7,869 nt of DNA from Winogradskyella sp. UBA3174 (lineage in GTDB: Bacteria > Bacteroidota > Bacteroidia > Flavobacteriales > Flavobacteriaceae). Position 1 is the first letter of the stretch, and each line of letters begins with the position of its first letter. Of this stretch, positions 7,755-7,869 are shown one piece after another. The notes beneath the pieces are model-generated. The model made no database searches and was not told where the DNA came from. It saw nothing but the letters and a program-made list of their open reading frames with translations. The stretch is from the NCBI RefSeq assembly GCF_002364335.1, contig NZ_DEXW01000024.1, positions 1 to 7,869 of the forward strand, in the 5' to 3' direction. The position numbers were made by a program, and so were the translations under genes.

Positions 7755-7869
7755 TAAAAGTTTGGTTTATGTTAGTGTTATTTTCTATGCCTAACGCTCC
7801 ATCAGTTAAGTACAATGGATTTATATATCCTAGTGAAGAAGGGTGTCAAATAGCAAGGTATGAGTTAAT
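7751..7869 (+). CDS. Start of a small membrane-anchored or exported phage protein (partial, 3' end outside window)
   Basis: The ATG at 7751 overlaps the TGA of the 1556-residue gene as ATGA and opens a frame that runs off the window (39 codons plus two bases). The product begins MIKVWFMLVLFSMPNAP, a lysine followed by an apolar run, as in a signal peptide or single N-terminal membrane anchor. Soluble sequence follows: KYNGFIYPSEEGCQIARYEL, with one Cys. I recall small marine-phage proteins with the same plan (short apolar head, a K-Y-x-G-F-type segment, E-E-x-C), all hypothetical. No ribosome site is visible in the 20 bases upstream, so translation probably depends on re-initiation by ribosomes finishing the giant gene. 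A lysis accessory (spanin- or holin-like) is possible from its late-gene position, but the visible part does not show it. Confidence 0.7.
   Translation, partial: MIKVWFMLVLFSMPNAPSVKYNGFIYPSEEGCQIARYEL

Noticed and set aside
1..7869. Promoters, terminators, riboswitches, tRNA, CRISPR or attachment sites
   Set aside because: Non-coding gaps are only 12, 1 and 16 bases. AT-rich stretches inside genes resemble -10 boxes by chance, and I saw no GC-rich hairpin followed by a T run and no direct repeat array.
1..7869. Avoidance of GANTC (CcrM site)
   Set aside because: GAATC and GATTC occur many times and GAGTC also occurs, so this word is not depleted.

Overview
The window looks like part of the late, structural-gene region of an AT-rich tailed phage. 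GC is low throughout (roughly 30% by eye). All genes lie on the plus strand and are packed with 1 to 16 bases between them, or overlap. Codons end mostly in A or T. The protein types and composition best fit a marine phage of the kind infecting AT-rich bacterioplankton such as SAR11 (a pelagiphage or relative). That host assignment is an inference: nothing here identifies the host directly. There is no integrase, transposon, CRISPR array, tRNA or rRNA.

Layout: (1) bases 1-108 are the Gly/Ser-rich C-terminal end of an upstream gene. (2) 121-702 encodes a 193-residue protein whose N-terminal RPVPGxSLT motif and helical core I recognise as a widespread marine-phage family of unknown function. 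(3) 704-3067 encodes a 787-residue, mostly helical protein with a short hydrophobic, Gly-containing N-terminus followed by a long charged helix. (4) 3084-7754 encodes a giant 1556-residue protein with hydrophobic and Gly-rich segments in its first 40% and a conserved-looking C-terminal block. (5) 7751-7869, running off the edge, begins a small protein with a membrane-type N-terminus that overlaps the giant gene by ATGA.

The genes appear to form one translationally packed transcript. I see no internal promoter or terminator, and no non-coding gap exceeds 16 bases. The small/medium/very large order (193, 787, 1556 residues) resembles the size and order of the T7 internal virion proteins gp14, gp15 and gp16. 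The two large proteins are therefore best viewed as candidate virion or DNA-ejection proteins, but I see no diagnostic catalytic motif and the link rests on architecture.

The strongest unexplained signal is in the DNA rather than the genes. The tetramer GATC does not occur anywhere in the window although GAT is very frequent, and every Asp codon followed by a C-initial codon is GAC. A second bias is that Pro codons followed by GA or GG are never CCT. Both look like selection against specific short DNA words.
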